The position numbers and the translations under genes are program-made. Positions 5,998 to 6,024 of a stretch of 6,024 nt of DNA are shown here, piece by piece. Below the pieces are notes generated by a model. It was given only the letters and a program-made list of their open reading frames with translations, was not told the DNA's origin and searched no databases. This DNA is from Myxococcales bacterium (GTDB lineage: Bacteria; Myxococcota; Polyangia; Fen-1088): assembly GCA_003159055.1 (NCBI GenBank), contig PMLH01000602.1:9241-15264 (forward strand), written 5' to 3'. Every line of letters starts with the position of its first letter. Position 1 is the stretch's first letter.

Positions 5998-6024
5998 ATG
6001 ATGGCCCGCGATTTGAGGAGAGAC
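5998..6024 (+). CDS. Possible 5' end of a divergent gene, cut by window edge
   Basis: Two adjacent in-frame ATG codons (5998 and 6001) open a frame reading MMARDLRRD that stays open to the last base. A TAA stop in the same frame at 5977-5979 means the frame cannot extend upstream, so a start here is consistent with a new gene, and a purine-rich Shine-Dalgarno-like sequence sits at the right distance. Nine codons are far too few to identify a product or to prove coding. If real, it is transcribed divergently from the lipoprotein gene, sharing the repeat-bearing intergenic region. Confidence 0.35.

Overview
The window looks like a chromosomal segment of a GC-rich, predatory/multicellular-type deltaproteobacterial lineage (Myxococcota, probably a Polyangia-like myxobacterium). 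This is inferred from three things: a Hanks-type Ser/Thr kinase with one membrane helix and a Pro/Ala-rich tail, a kinase-linked TPR/PEGA membrane protein, and Ala/Pro-rich lipoproteins surrounded by long open shadow frames. No phylogenetic marker gene is present, so the taxon is an inference.

Layout. Bases 2-1264 (+) hold a Ser/Thr protein kinase that loses its N-terminus at the left edge; the frame enters the window at what looks like the subdomain II lysine. Its stop overlaps the start of the next gene (1261-2847, +) in an ATGA junction. That gene encodes a secreted or membrane protein with two related TPR blocks flanking a PEGA domain, then a Pro/Tyr-rich linker and a C-terminal hydrophobic module interrupted by a run of 12 serines. 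This pair converges, with only 12 bases between stops, on a three-gene minus-strand series. Read in transcription order, the series is a 598-residue lipoprotein of unknown function (5807-4011), a 68-residue lysine-rich exported protein (3921-3715) and a HAD-superfamily phosphatase (3639-2860). The gaps between these are 89 and 75 bases, so they could share a transcript or be expressed separately.

The right end (5808-6024) is a divergent intergenic region. It carries a good sigma70-like promoter for the lipoprotein gene, a small palindrome next to its -35 box and a purine-rich GACGGA-type hexanucleotide repeat. It ends with a ribosome-binding-site-like sequence and the first nine codons of a possible plus-strand gene that leaves the window.

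How the genes may work together. The kinase and the TPR/PEGA protein are very likely co-expressed and translationally coupled. A plausible reading is a signalling kinase plus an envelope partner or scaffold, but no substrate can be read from sequence. The minus-strand genes share an envelope theme (two of three are exported) but no pathway is evident. I see no CRISPR array, tRNA, rRNA, transposase or attachment site.
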